A stretch of 7,545 nt of DNA from Gammaproteobacteria bacterium (GTDB lineage Bacteria > Pseudomonadota > Gammaproteobacteria > GCA-001735895), in the NCBI GenBank assembly GCA_003645435.1, contig QNFD01000124.1:1-7545 (forward strand), read 5' to 3'. The notes below the pieces were generated by a model. It searched no databases, was not told the DNA's origin, and saw only the letters and a list, made by a program, of their open reading frames with translations. A program made the translations under genes and the position numbers. Positions 1 to 6,192 of the stretch are shown one piece after another (the stretch's first letter is position 1; each line of letters begins with the position of its first letter).

Positions 1-1146
1 GTATCAAACAGCGAGCATTCGCTGGTAGCAGAAGTGGCTGAAGGCATTACAGTCGATTTTACCGATCCGCCCCGGGCCCGTAAAACCATCCTCGCCGCAA
101 TTGAAAAACTTAACATTCTCTGCGTCCTGGCGACTGACGATTCCTGTGTCTCATTATGCAGTCAGATAGCCGAGCATCTGCAACTACCACATAATTCAGC
201 CGCCGCCTCCGAGTTAACCCATCGCAAAGACCTGGCGCGACAGGCTTTGCAAAATGCCGGTTGTAATACCCCCGAATTTCAGCTTATCAGTTTAAATCAG
301 CTGTCGAATGCCTCGCTAAACATCACCTATCCAGTGGTCGTTAAACCACTAAGCCTGTCCGGCAGCAGGGGTGTGATCAGGGTTGATTCCGATAAGGAGC
401 TGATCGCAACCTGTCGGCAAATTGAGTCGATTCTTGAGCATGCCGGCCAAACTGGATATGCACGAGATCATCTACTGGTTGAATCCTATCTCGATGGCGC
501 CGAATTTGCGGTTGAAGGATTTTTAATCGATGGCGAATTCCATCTTTTGACTATCTTCGACAAACCCGAACCACTGATCGGTCCATTTTTCGAAGAAACT
601 TACTATGTAACCCCCAGCCAGCTGGATAAAAACAATCAACGGGATCTTATCAATGAAATCGCTAATTGCTGCCGTGCTTATGGTTTATCGCATGGACCGG
701 TGCACGCCGAAGCCCGGATTACCCCTGACGGAGTCGTGTTGCTTGAGCTCGCTGCCAGGACCATAGGCGGGCAATGCGGCCAGCTGATCGAGTTTTCACT
801 TGGGCAAAAGCTGGAAGAACTGGTAATACAGGGAATGTGCGGGATGCTGCCGGATGTACTGGGCCGCTCCGAAGCCGCCGGGGTATTAATGATTCCAGTT
901 ACCACCTCCGGTATCTTAAGAAGGGTTGAAGGCCTGACCGCTGCAATGCAGGTAAAACATATTAAGGATATCGAAATTCTTATCCGCGAAGGTTACGAAC
1001 TCATACCCCTGCCCGAGGGTTCGAGTTATCTTGGATTTATATTTGCACAGGCGCCGGACTATGCACAAACCTACGAGGCGCTAAGGACCGCTTACCGAAA
1101 ATTAAACTTTGTTACAGCACCAAACTGGCGACTGGCCGCTGGGTGA
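1..1146 (+). CDS. ATP-grasp ligase, L-amino-acid-ligase-like (5' partial)
   Basis: The frame is open from base 1 to the TGA at 1144-1146, so the gene begins upstream; the GTG at 34 is just an internal valine codon. 381 residues are visible. Numbered from the first visible codon, the ATP-grasp core shows a nucleotide-binding strand VVVKP with Lys115, a Ser/Gly-rich loop SGSRGV (120-125), an E-x-x-L-x-G-x-E stretch (about 161-168), and Mg/ATP-binding acidic residues in HAE (Glu237) and LELAAR (Glu249, Arg253) followed by GG. From about residue 294 (GVLMIP) the sequence resembles the C-terminal domain of L-amino-acid ligases (LAL_C2 type). Such enzymes use ATP to make an acyl-phosphate and join it to an amine, often forming dipeptides or modified amino acids. 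The substrate cannot be read from the sequence. Its only visible neighbour is convergent yggX, which gives no pathway hint. The ATP-grasp call is firm; the LAL subfamily is an inference. Confidence 0.88.
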   Translation, partial: VSNSEHSLVAEVAEGITVDFTDPPRARKTILAAIEKLNILCVLATDDSCVSLCSQIAEHLQLPHNSAAASELTHRKDLARQALQNAGCNTPEFQLISLNQLSNASLNITYPVVVKPLSLSGSRGVIRVDSDKELIATCRQIESILEHAGQTGYARDHLLVESYLDGAEFAVEGFLIDGEFHLLTIFDKPEPLIGPFFEETYYVTPSQLDKNNQRDLINEIANCCRAYGLSHGPVHAEARITPDGVVLLELAARTIGGQCGQLIEFSLGQKLEELVIQGMCGMLPDVLGRSEAAGVLMIPVTTSGILRRVEGLTAAMQVKHIKDIEILIREGYELIPLPEGSSYLGFIFAQAPDYAQTYEALRTAYRKLNFVTAPNWRLAAG

Positions 1147-1147
1147 A

Positions 1148-1432
1148 CTACTTTTTCGCTCCAGGGGAACGGAAACCTTCCGGCTGTTGACCCAAGTCAC
1201 CCTCTTTGAACAAAAAGCCAAGCATATGCTGCTCGATAATGGCTAAACTCGCAGGATCAACGGTAGACAGACCATTCTCATTTATTATCATGGTCTGGCG
1301 CTCAATCCATTGCATCCAGCCATCTTCCGAAACATTTTCAAAAATGCGCTGCCCCAACTCACCGGGATAAGGCACTCTATTTAAGCCCGGCGCTTCCGCA
1401 CCGAGTACTACGCATTTCACCATTCGTGTCAT
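1148..1432 (-). CDS. yggX: YggX-family Fe(2+)-trafficking / oxidative damage protection protein
   Basis: A 94-residue cytoplasmic protein that matches the small YggX family along its length. Visible landmarks are Cys7 (as in the E. coli start MSRTIFC), YPGELGQRI at 22-30, tryptophans 39 and 42, QTMIINE at 46-52 and FLF near 73-75. The family is linked to protection of Fe-S clusters from oxidative damage and to iron trafficking; E. coli yggX is reported to respond to SoxRS. The frame stays open upstream to 1501, but I chose the ATG at 1432 because it places the cysteine at position 7 and gives the usual family length. The extra 23 residues would match nothing in the family. The ribosome-binding site is weak. 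The usual mutY neighbour is absent within the window. The stop codon lies one base from that of the convergent ATP-grasp gene. Confidence 0.93.
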   Translation of the reverse strand: MTRMVKCVVLGAEAPGLNRVPYPGELGQRIFENVSEDGWMQWIERQTMIINENGLSTVDPASLAIIEQHMLGFLFKEGDLGQQPEGFRSPGAKK

Positions 1433-1463
1433 TTTTACACCGCAAGACGAGGTTGTTGAGTTC

Positions 1464-1492
1464 CAACTGTTGTATATGATATCAAACTGTTG
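1464..1492. repeat. Paired AACTGTTG direct repeat upstream of yggX
   Basis: AACTGTTG occurs at 1465-1472 and again at 1485-1492, a period of exactly 20 bp, about two helical turns. The first copy extends to CAACTGTTG (1464-1472), which has 4-bp inverted arms. An 8-bp palindrome, TGATATCA, lies between the copies at 1477-1484. The unit is 32-60 bp upstream of the yggX start, so a dimeric regulator site is possible. Chance occurrence cannot be excluded. Confidence 0.3.
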
Positions 1493-1511
1493 GCGAATCA
1501 ATCCAGCGCTG

Positions 1512-1540
1512 ATTATACCGAAGCGGTTAGCTTGATTTAA
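1512..1540 (-). promoter_or_regulatory. Possible yggX promoter
   Basis: Read on the minus strand, a perfect TATAAT -10 hexamer lies at 1517-1512. A weak -35 (TTAAAT, about 3 of 6 matches) lies at 1540-1535, spaced by 17 bp. Transcription would begin near 1505 and leave a leader of about 73 bases before the yggX ATG. The -10 is good and the -35 poor, so the call is tentative. Confidence 0.3.
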
Positions 1541-1638
1541 GAAATCTCTGTAAACAATCCCTATCGCTGCTAACTAATTGAAAATGCGAGATTCCCAAAA
1601 ATTGCATTTCCTGCTTACATCGCACCATCTGGCCCGAG

Positions 1639-1669
1639 TTGACATATTCAGAGCTTCTTTAAATTTAAT
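1639..1669 (+). promoter_or_regulatory. Possible sigma-70 promoter for the phosphatase-kinase operon
   Basis: A perfect TTGACA -35 hexamer sits at 1639-1644. TTTAAT (5 of 6 matches to TATAAT) sits at 1664-1669, with a 19-bp spacer that is slightly long. The start would be near 1676, about 100 bases before the phosphatase start codon. This is the only perfect -35 box in the spacer and it points toward the operon. Confidence 0.4.
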
Positions 1670-1683
1670 CTGTAACTTACTCA

Positions 1684-1710
1684 TTTATTTAAATAAACTA
1701 TGCCTATAAT
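1684..1710 (+). promoter_or_regulatory. 14-bp AT palindrome followed by a perfect -10 box
   Basis: TTTATTTAAATAAA at 1684-1697 is a perfect 14-bp palindrome. A perfect TATAAT follows at 1705-1710, without a recognisable -35 at normal spacing. The palindrome covers where a -35 would be, so it could be an operator or activator site for a second promoter of the operon, or an AT-rich melting element. Confidence 0.3.
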
Positions 1711-1749
1711 AAGGGTAGAAATGTGCGTATATATTTAAAGTTGTGACCA

Positions 1750-1766
1750 GTTCCACGGAACCAGGA
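1750..1766 (+). promoter_or_regulatory. Small inverted repeat and ribosome-binding site before the phosphatase gene
   Basis: GTTCC (1750-1754) and GGAAC (1757-1761) are perfect 5-bp inverted arms separated by two bases. Directly after them comes AGGA (1763-1766), placed 8 bases before the TTG at 1775. The Shine-Dalgarno match is the main reason to prefer that TTG over the ATG at 1814, which has no such sequence in front of it. Confidence 0.35.
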
Positions 1767-1774
1767 TCGGGGTT

Positions 1775-2623
1775 TTGCGGGATTCGGCTATAATTTTACC
1801 AATTGTGGCTTCAATGCCTGAAAGCATTAAAAAATTTAAAGGACTCGAATTGCAACTTTATAAAACTCAGTCAACTACAGAGCAATCCGCGATTTTTCAT
1901 ATCGACAGTAATGGCGTCACCGACACGGGTCATGTTAGAACCAGGAATGAAGATTCCTACCTGGTGTTGCCAGAGCAGAATCTGTGGGTTGTTGCCGATG
2001 GCATGGGTGGTCATCATGCCGGTGATTTCGCAAGCCAGTCAATTACTCAAAACCTGGCTTTGTTCAAACAGGCAAATTCGCTCGAAGAGTCAATTTTATT
2101 ACTCGAAGAAAATGTCATAAACACTAACGCCATTATCAGGAAAAAGGCTGAGAAACTGGGCAAGGGTATGACCATTGGAGCTACTGTTGTTTGCGTCTAT
2201 ATATGGCAAAACTTCCTTTTTGCATTCTGGGCCGGTGACAGCCGCCTGTATCGATTCCGCGATGAGCAACTCAGTAGGCTGACTGAAGACCACAGCTATG
2301 TCGAAGAGTTAGTGAAAATGGGCAAGATCGAGGCCAAAGATGCGGAAGCCCACCCAGCTTCAAATGTGGTGCTAAGAGCAGTTGGCATAGACGATACATT
2401 ACGCCTCGATTTCGAGTATTTTGATTTACTTGACGACGATATCTTTATCATTTGCTCTGATGGTCTATATAAGGATCTGGCAGAGGATAAAATCTCTCCG
2501 ATAATCCAGGATAATAAAGATGACATGGATAAATTAGCTCACTCGTTACTATCTTCATCACTGGCGGCTGGCGGCACAGACAACACGTCAATAATTACCA
2601 TCAAGGTTAGCAACAAACAATAA
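1775..2623 (+). CDS. PP2C-family Ser/Thr protein phosphatase
   Basis: A 282-residue soluble PP2C (PPM) phosphatase that removes phosphate from Ser/Thr residues with two bound metal ions. The motifs appear in order: RTRNEDS (55-61, Glu59 and Asp60), VVADGMGG (72-79, Asp75), WAGDSRLYR (152-160), LTEDHS (169-174), VVLRAVG (198-204), CSDGL (227-231, Asp229) and GGTDNTS (266-272, Asp269). All usual metal ligands are present, so it should be active. The catalytic domain begins near residue 46; the preceding tail is not conserved in the family. The start is uncertain: TTG at 1775 has a Shine-Dalgarno at 1763-1766, while ATG at 1814 would remove 13 residues. There is no membrane segment. The kinase gene starts one base after the stop codon, so this phosphatase very probably reverses that kinase's action, as in the Stp/Stk, PrpC/PrkC and PppA/PpkA pairs. 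No type VI secretion gene is in view. Confidence 0.93.
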   Translation: MRDSAIILPIVASMPESIKKFKGLELQLYKTQSTTEQSAIFHIDSNGVTDTGHVRTRNEDSYLVLPEQNLWVVADGMGGHHAGDFASQSITQNLALFKQANSLEESILLLEENVINTNAIIRKKAEKLGKGMTIGATVVCVYIWQNFLFAFWAGDSRLYRFRDEQLSRLTEDHSYVEELVKMGKIEAKDAEAHPASNVVLRAVGIDDTLRLDFEYFDLLDDDIFIICSDGLYKDLAEDKISPIIQDNKDDMDKLAHSLLSSSLAAGGTDNTSIITIKVSNKQ

Positions 2624-2624
2624 G

Positions 2625-4625
2625 ATGTCTCAAGTCTGTAAATCACTGATTAATGATTATATTACCGGCGCCTTGAGCCTTACGGATTTTGAGGAGGGTT
2701 TGTCGAGTGTATTCGGAACACTACCTAGCGGTCATGCAAACGCGCAAACTTACATACAGACTCTTTTCACCGCGGATAAAATTGATTCAACCAGTTTTAC
2801 CGAAATCTCACACCTGATTTCAAAAGTTAACATCGAGTCCACCTTAAAAGGTGGTACCGAAGTCGAAATCGACACCCAGTTTTTCCAGGAAGACAAAACC
2901 CTGCATCTTACCGATATGGAAGACATGACCGATATGACCGAGGACGGCTCTAGTGATAAGACCGTTATCGTCAGTGCCGAGGGTGAACATCGTCAGGTGA
3001 CTGATGTATCCGTGGCAACACCGGTACGTGAAGATATTTCGGCCATTACCGCAAAAGTAGTCGAGAAACCACACCGTTCAAAGAAACACGAAAGCCTGGG
3101 ACCGGGGTTTACCCTCAAAGAGCGATTTGTGTTAATGGAGAAGTTAGGCCAGGGTGGCATGGGAGTTGTGTTTAAGGCCAAGGATCTATTAAAAGTAGAA
3201 GCCCAGGATAAGAACCCCTACGTTGCTATCAAGGTTTTAACAGACGCTTTTAAAAAGTACTCGGGTTCATTTATAGCCTTACAACGCGAGGCAAGCAAGG
3301 CACAACGTCTTGCGCACCCAAATATTGCTACTGTCTACGATTTCGATCGCGATGCCGACACCGTATTCATGACCATGGAATACCTGGAGGGTAAAGCGCT
3401 CAACCAGTTGATAAAGGATATTAGCAAGAAACCGCTTAAAAAAGATCAGGCTTTACACATCATCGACGAATTGTGTAGCGGTCTCGCCTATGCACATGAG
3501 AAAAACCTGATCCATTCAGATTTTAAACCCGGAAACTGTTTTCTAACAGCCGAAGGACACGTCAAGCTTCTCGACTTCGGCATCGCTCGTGCCAGTACAC
3601 AGACCGATGAAGAAAGAGAAAACACCATGTTTGACCCCGCCAAGTTGAGCGCCGTTACCCCGGCTTACGCAACTCCGGAAATGTTCGCCGGGATGAACCC
3701 GGATCCCAGAGACGATATCTACGGCCTCGCTTGTGTTGCCTATCAATTACTGGCTGGCGGTAAACACCCCTATAACAAGGTAGCGTCACCCAAGATTAAA
3801 GAACTGGCGATAAAACCGAAACCAATCAAGGGTTTGAATCGAAAACAACAAAAGACCCTGACAAAGGCATTAACCGTGGAGCGTGAAGATCGCATTGCGA
3901 CCGTAGAGAAATTTGCGGATGGCATGAGATCAAGAAAAAGCTATGCCAAGACCATAGTCCTGGTTACCCTGTTTCTGGCTATTATAGTCGCCGGTATCGG
4001 CTACAAACCATACCTTGAATTTCGTGATGAGCAACTCCAGTACGACAAAATTGCCGAAATTAAAAAGGGCAATAAGGCCTTGATGATCGAAACCATCTGG
4101 GGACTGGATCAGCTAAGTCCGGAGCATCAGAAAATTATTTCTGTCGGACTGCGTCGAGAGATTATCACTTTTTATCGAGACAGGATTCGCACCGTGTTCA
4201 AACCCAAGGAAGGATTGTATGATTATCCGCAAGCCCTGGGACTGATATCGCAGGCCAAAAAGCATTACCCGGACTCGGTCGCTTTGTCGACCATCGAAGA
4301 TCAGGTCAAAGAACAAAAGGATCGTCTGATGAACAGCCTGATCTCGCTATATAATCGTTACTTAAAAGAAAGGAAGTTGATCAAAACAGAAAACGGGGAA
4401 GACCTGACTACGGTTATGCCATTAATAGCAAGAGTCGACCCCAAACATTATCTATTAAGAGATAACGCCCTTGCTCATCTGTATCTCTCCGAAGCAGAAA
4501 AATATATTATCAAAAGCGATTTCAACACTGCAGGACGTTATATTGAAACCGGCCTGGGCCTGTTTCCCGATAATTCTCGCCTGAAAAGTCTAAATAAACA
4601 GATCAATGTCCAGAATCAAAATTAA
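2625..4625 (+). CDS. Membrane-anchored Hanks-type Ser/Thr protein kinase
   Basis: A 666-residue kinase. Residues 1-70 form a helical region resembling the N-terminus of the small protein encoded next. Residues 94-120 are an acidic Thr/Met/Asp linker. The kinase domain spans about 163-435: Gly loop GQGGMG (175-180), Lys203 in AIK, Glu222 in the C-helix, catalytic loop HSDFKPGN (297-304, Asp299), DFG (317-319), ATPE (349-352) and Asp364. The HRD arginine is Ser298. A hydrophobic stretch at 443-460 is one transmembrane segment, so the last 205 residues or so should be extracytoplasmic. They contain two TPR-like helical stretches (about 533-565 and 616-660) and no PASTA repeats. The gene starts one base after the phosphatase stop, with no clear Shine-Dalgarno nearby, which points to translational coupling. 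It likely senses an envelope or periplasmic cue and phosphorylates cytoplasmic targets; neither signal nor target is known. Confidence 0.94.
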   Translation: MSQVCKSLINDYITGALSLTDFEEGLSSVFGTLPSGHANAQTYIQTLFTADKIDSTSFTEISHLISKVNIESTLKGGTEVEIDTQFFQEDKTLHLTDMEDMTDMTEDGSSDKTVIVSAEGEHRQVTDVSVATPVREDISAITAKVVEKPHRSKKHESLGPGFTLKERFVLMEKLGQGGMGVVFKAKDLLKVEAQDKNPYVAIKVLTDAFKKYSGSFIALQREASKAQRLAHPNIATVYDFDRDADTVFMTMEYLEGKALNQLIKDISKKPLKKDQALHIIDELCSGLAYAHEKNLIHSDFKPGNCFLTAEGHVKLLDFGIARASTQTDEERENTMFDPAKLSAVTPAYATPEMFAGMNPDPRDDIYGLACVAYQLLAGGKHPYNKVASPKIKELAIKPKPIKGLNRKQQKTLTKALTVEREDRIATVEKFADGMRSRKSYAKTIVLVTLFLAIIVAGIGYKPYLEFRDEQLQYDKIAEIKKGNKALMIETIWGLDQLSPEHQKIISVGLRREIITFYRDRIRTVFKPKEGLYDYPQALGLISQAKKHYPDSVALSTIEDQVKEQKDRLMNSLISLYNRYLKERKLIKTENGEDLTTVMPLIARVDPKHYLLRDNALAHLYLSEAEKYIIKSDFNTAGRYIETGLGLFPDNSRLKSLNKQINVQNQN

Positions 4626-4898
4626 ATGAGCCAATCGGAATCCGCGTTTCGCCACCTGGCAATATCCTATGCCAATGCTCTGATCACCCGCCAACAGTAC
4701 GTGATGATTCGATCACTTCTTCTCAAAAAACTTCAATCCAGGGGCACAATTGAAGACGAGGACCTGGAAAATTTCAGCAAACTTGCGGATAGCACTGACC
4801 AGCCGAAAACAGAGAGTTCCTACACCTCTTCCGACTGGATCATTATCGTGCTGGGCATAGCCGCTTCAGCGGTGCTTGGATTCGTGCTTTATAGCTAG
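4626..4898 (+). CDS. Small single-pass membrane protein of the kinase operon
   Basis: A 90-residue protein of unknown function. Residues 7-57 are predicted helical and have the look of short SHOCT-like modules: a hydrophobic helix, an ITRQQY turn at 20-25, then a second amphipathic helix. A hydrophilic Ser/Thr-rich linker (58-69) follows, then one transmembrane helix (71-89) that reaches the C-terminus, giving a tail-anchored form with the N-terminus probably in the cytoplasm. The start ATG directly follows the kinase TAA with no base between and no clear Shine-Dalgarno, so translation is probably coupled. Its N-terminus resembles residues 5-30 of the kinase in spacing of hydrophobic and charged positions, suggesting that the two bind each other or a common partner. 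The reading frame is well supported by context; the role is inference. Confidence 0.75.
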   Translation: MSQSESAFRHLAISYANALITRQQYVMIRSLLLKKLQSRGTIEDEDLENFSKLADSTDQPKTESSYTSSDWIIIVLGIAASAVLGFVLYS

Positions 4899-4921
4899 TA
4901 GTCCATATAGCTGGCAGTCGA

Positions 4922-4938
4922 TCCGCCAAAGCGGCGGA
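4922..4938. repeat. Short GC-rich hairpin after the kinase operon
   Basis: TCCGCC (4922-4927) and GGCGGA (4933-4938) can pair as a 6-bp stem with a 5-base loop in the 85-bp gap between the small membrane protein gene and the DUF2478 gene. No T-run follows, so it is not a standard intrinsic terminator. It might be an attenuator or RNA-stabilising hairpin, or chance. An ATTCC/GGAAT pair follows at 4940-4950. Confidence 0.25.
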
Positions 4939-4983
4939 AATTCCGGGAATGAAGGCCTGCGCAATTCGTGATAATCTGGAACC

Positions 4984-5508
4984 ATGACTAGTAATCAAAC
5001 CATAGCACCCTTCGCCGCCGCAGTTTATACGCCGGACACTGGCGATAGAATGGCGCTTTTAAAATTCGTTGAGAAACTAAAAGCGCGGAATACGCGTGTC
5101 GGCGGGGTTCTGCAGGAAGCACTATTTAATTCAGAAGGCCAAATAGTAGGACTTAACGCCATAGATGTTGCAACTGACCGCCGCATCCCGATCACGCGCG
5201 CAGTGAAGGGCGGCGAAGAGTGCGGACTCGATGTATCAGCCCTCGCGGAGACCGCCAGTATTATCGATAGCGCTATCAATGACCGTCTGGATCTGGTGGT
5301 AGTGGAGAAATTTGGTGAGTTAGAACAAAACGGTAAAGGCCTGATCGATCAGATTTTGCAAACCATCGGTGAAGGTATACCCCTCTTAATCTCGGTTCCC
5401 GAGGCGGCATTGCCCGTCTGGCAGGAGCGAAGCGGCGAGCTTGGGAGTGTCCTGCCTTTCAGCGAGGAAGCCTTCCAGCAATGGTGGCAAAGCGTAGACC
5501 AGGCATAG
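4984..5508 (+). CDS. DUF2478 family protein
   Basis: A 174-residue soluble protein. Family-like signatures are GGVLQE (40-45), ECGLD (79-83), DLVVVEKFGELE (103-114), GKGL (117-120) and GEGIPLLISV (129-138). As I recall, DUF2478 proteins resemble small P-loop NTPases and are often encoded near molybdate or molybdenum-cofactor genes; no biochemical role is settled. The N-terminal region where a P-loop would sit (VYTPDTGDRMALL, 14-26) lacks the GxxxxGK[ST] pattern, so nucleotide hydrolysis is doubtful. The strand-loop ending in the KFG segment is the most conserved-looking part. The ATG at 4984 is the first good start; the preceding CTGGA (4976-4980) is a poor Shine-Dalgarno. It lies 85 bp after the kinase operon on the same strand and converges with the AMMECR1-like gene. 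No molybdenum gene is visible. Confidence 0.78.
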   Translation: MTSNQTIAPFAAAVYTPDTGDRMALLKFVEKLKARNTRVGGVLQEALFNSEGQIVGLNAIDVATDRRIPITRAVKGGEECGLDVSALAETASIIDSAINDRLDLVVVEKFGELEQNGKGLIDQILQTIGEGIPLLISVPEAALPVWQERSGELGSVLPFSEEAFQQWWQSVDQA

Positions 5509-5607
5509 AAGATTAACCTGGTAGCCTGTCGGACAATTTGCCACAGAAATTCTGGGAAGTTCAAAGGAAAAATCAGCGTGAAATAGTCAGTAATGTTTAA
5601 CCAGGGC
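5509..5607. other. Convergent intergenic gap, no clear terminator
   Basis: This 99-bp gap lies between the stops of the DUF2478 and AMMECR1-like genes. I find no stem followed by a T-run on either strand. It holds TTAACCTGG (5513-5521) and TTAACCAGG (5597-5605), which resemble a palindrome in the MEMO/radical SAM spacer, and a tight CAGAA-A-TTCTG inverted repeat that leaves no loop. Confidence 0.4.
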
Positions 5608-6192
5608 CTAACCCTGCTCTCCGAATGAAACCGTATGGTAACGCTGGAAGCGAATCGTCTCTGACCAGTAATCAGGGGACAACCCGGCCTTGAATAGTAG
5701 TTGTTGGAGAAATTCCTCTGGATCGCTGAGTTTCTCCCACACCTTGGGCAGAAAGGTAGAACGGTAACGGCCATCTTCCAACAGCAAACCATCGACCTGC
5801 GGACGCAACTGGCTTAGCAAACTCGTCCGGTCGGTGACGGCTAGCGTTTCCATCTGCGACAGGACCGAAATTTCTATTTTAGTGTCGGCCATTTCAGAGG
5901 TATTTAACCGCGGGAAGCGCGGGTCCCGAAAAGCAGCGTTAAACGCGCAGGAAGCCACGCTATGTGCGAGCGGATCCGATGATTCCAGTGCACCCATACA
6001 GCCGCGCAGCTCCTCGAGTTGGGTCAGCGTCACGAAAACGCCAAGCCGGGCAGCGAGCGTACCATCCAGTTGCAGGCTATCCAGCCGCAACAAATTGCCA
6101 CCATTCAGGCCCGATTCGATCGATTGCCGCGCAATCTCGAGTAAGCGAAACTTTTCAGCTTCGCTGAGATCAATGCAGAATGAAGGCGCCAT
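5608..6192 (-). CDS. AmmeMemoRadiSam system protein A (AMMECR1 domain)
   Basis: A 194-residue protein made of one AMMECR1 domain. Conserved pieces are GVFVTL (51-56), the family hallmark LRGCMG (62-67, Cys65; usually LRGCIG), NAAFRDPRF (85-93), KIEISVLS (105-112) and a C-terminal block with DGLLLEDGR, TFLPKVWE and FLQQLLFKAGL (134-171). Family length is about 180-200, so it appears complete. The ATG at 6192 lies inside the end of the MEMO-like gene (23-bp overlap), with AGGG about 11 bases upstream on the minus strand; this indicates one transcript and coupled translation. AMMECR1 proteins co-occur with MEMO and a radical SAM enzyme, both encoded next door. The activity is not established to my knowledge; the invariant cysteine suggests a catalytic or carrier role. 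No signal peptide or membrane segment is seen, so it should be cytoplasmic. Confidence 0.93.
   Translation of the reverse strand: MAPSFCIDLSEAEKFRLLEIARQSIESGLNGGNLLRLDSLQLDGTLAARLGVFVTLTQLEELRGCMGALESSDPLAHSVASCAFNAAFRDPRFPRLNTSEMADTKIEISVLSQMETLAVTDRTSLLSQLRPQVDGLLLEDGRYRSTFLPKVWEKLSDPEEFLQQLLFKAGLSPDYWSETIRFQRYHTVSFGEQG

Noticed and set aside
1170..1182. CGGAA-ACC-TTCCG hairpin near the convergent stops as a terminator
   Set aside because: It lies inside yggX, and no T-run follows it in either direction at a suitable distance.
1433..1501. Upstream extension of yggX to 1501
   Set aside because: It would add 23 residues before the conserved start and move the conserved Cys from position 7 to 30.
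1803..2120. Plus-strand 105-residue frame inside the phosphatase gene
   Set aside because: The overlapping frame encodes all PP2C motifs; this one has no recognisable content.
1775..4898. Assignment of the phosphatase-kinase pair to type VI secretion (PppA/PpkA)
   Set aside because: No type VI component is visible in the window, and phosphatase-kinase pairs occur in many other settings.
5602..5616. CAGGG-CCTAA-CCCTG hairpin at the end of the AMMECR1-like gene as a terminator
   Set aside because: The stem is only 5 bp, contains the stop codon in its loop, and no T-run directly follows on the minus strand.
5349..5792. Minus-strand 147-residue reading frame across the 5509-5607 gap
   Set aside because: It overlaps the DUF2478 gene on one side and the AMMECR1-like gene on the other, with odd composition and no family resemblance.
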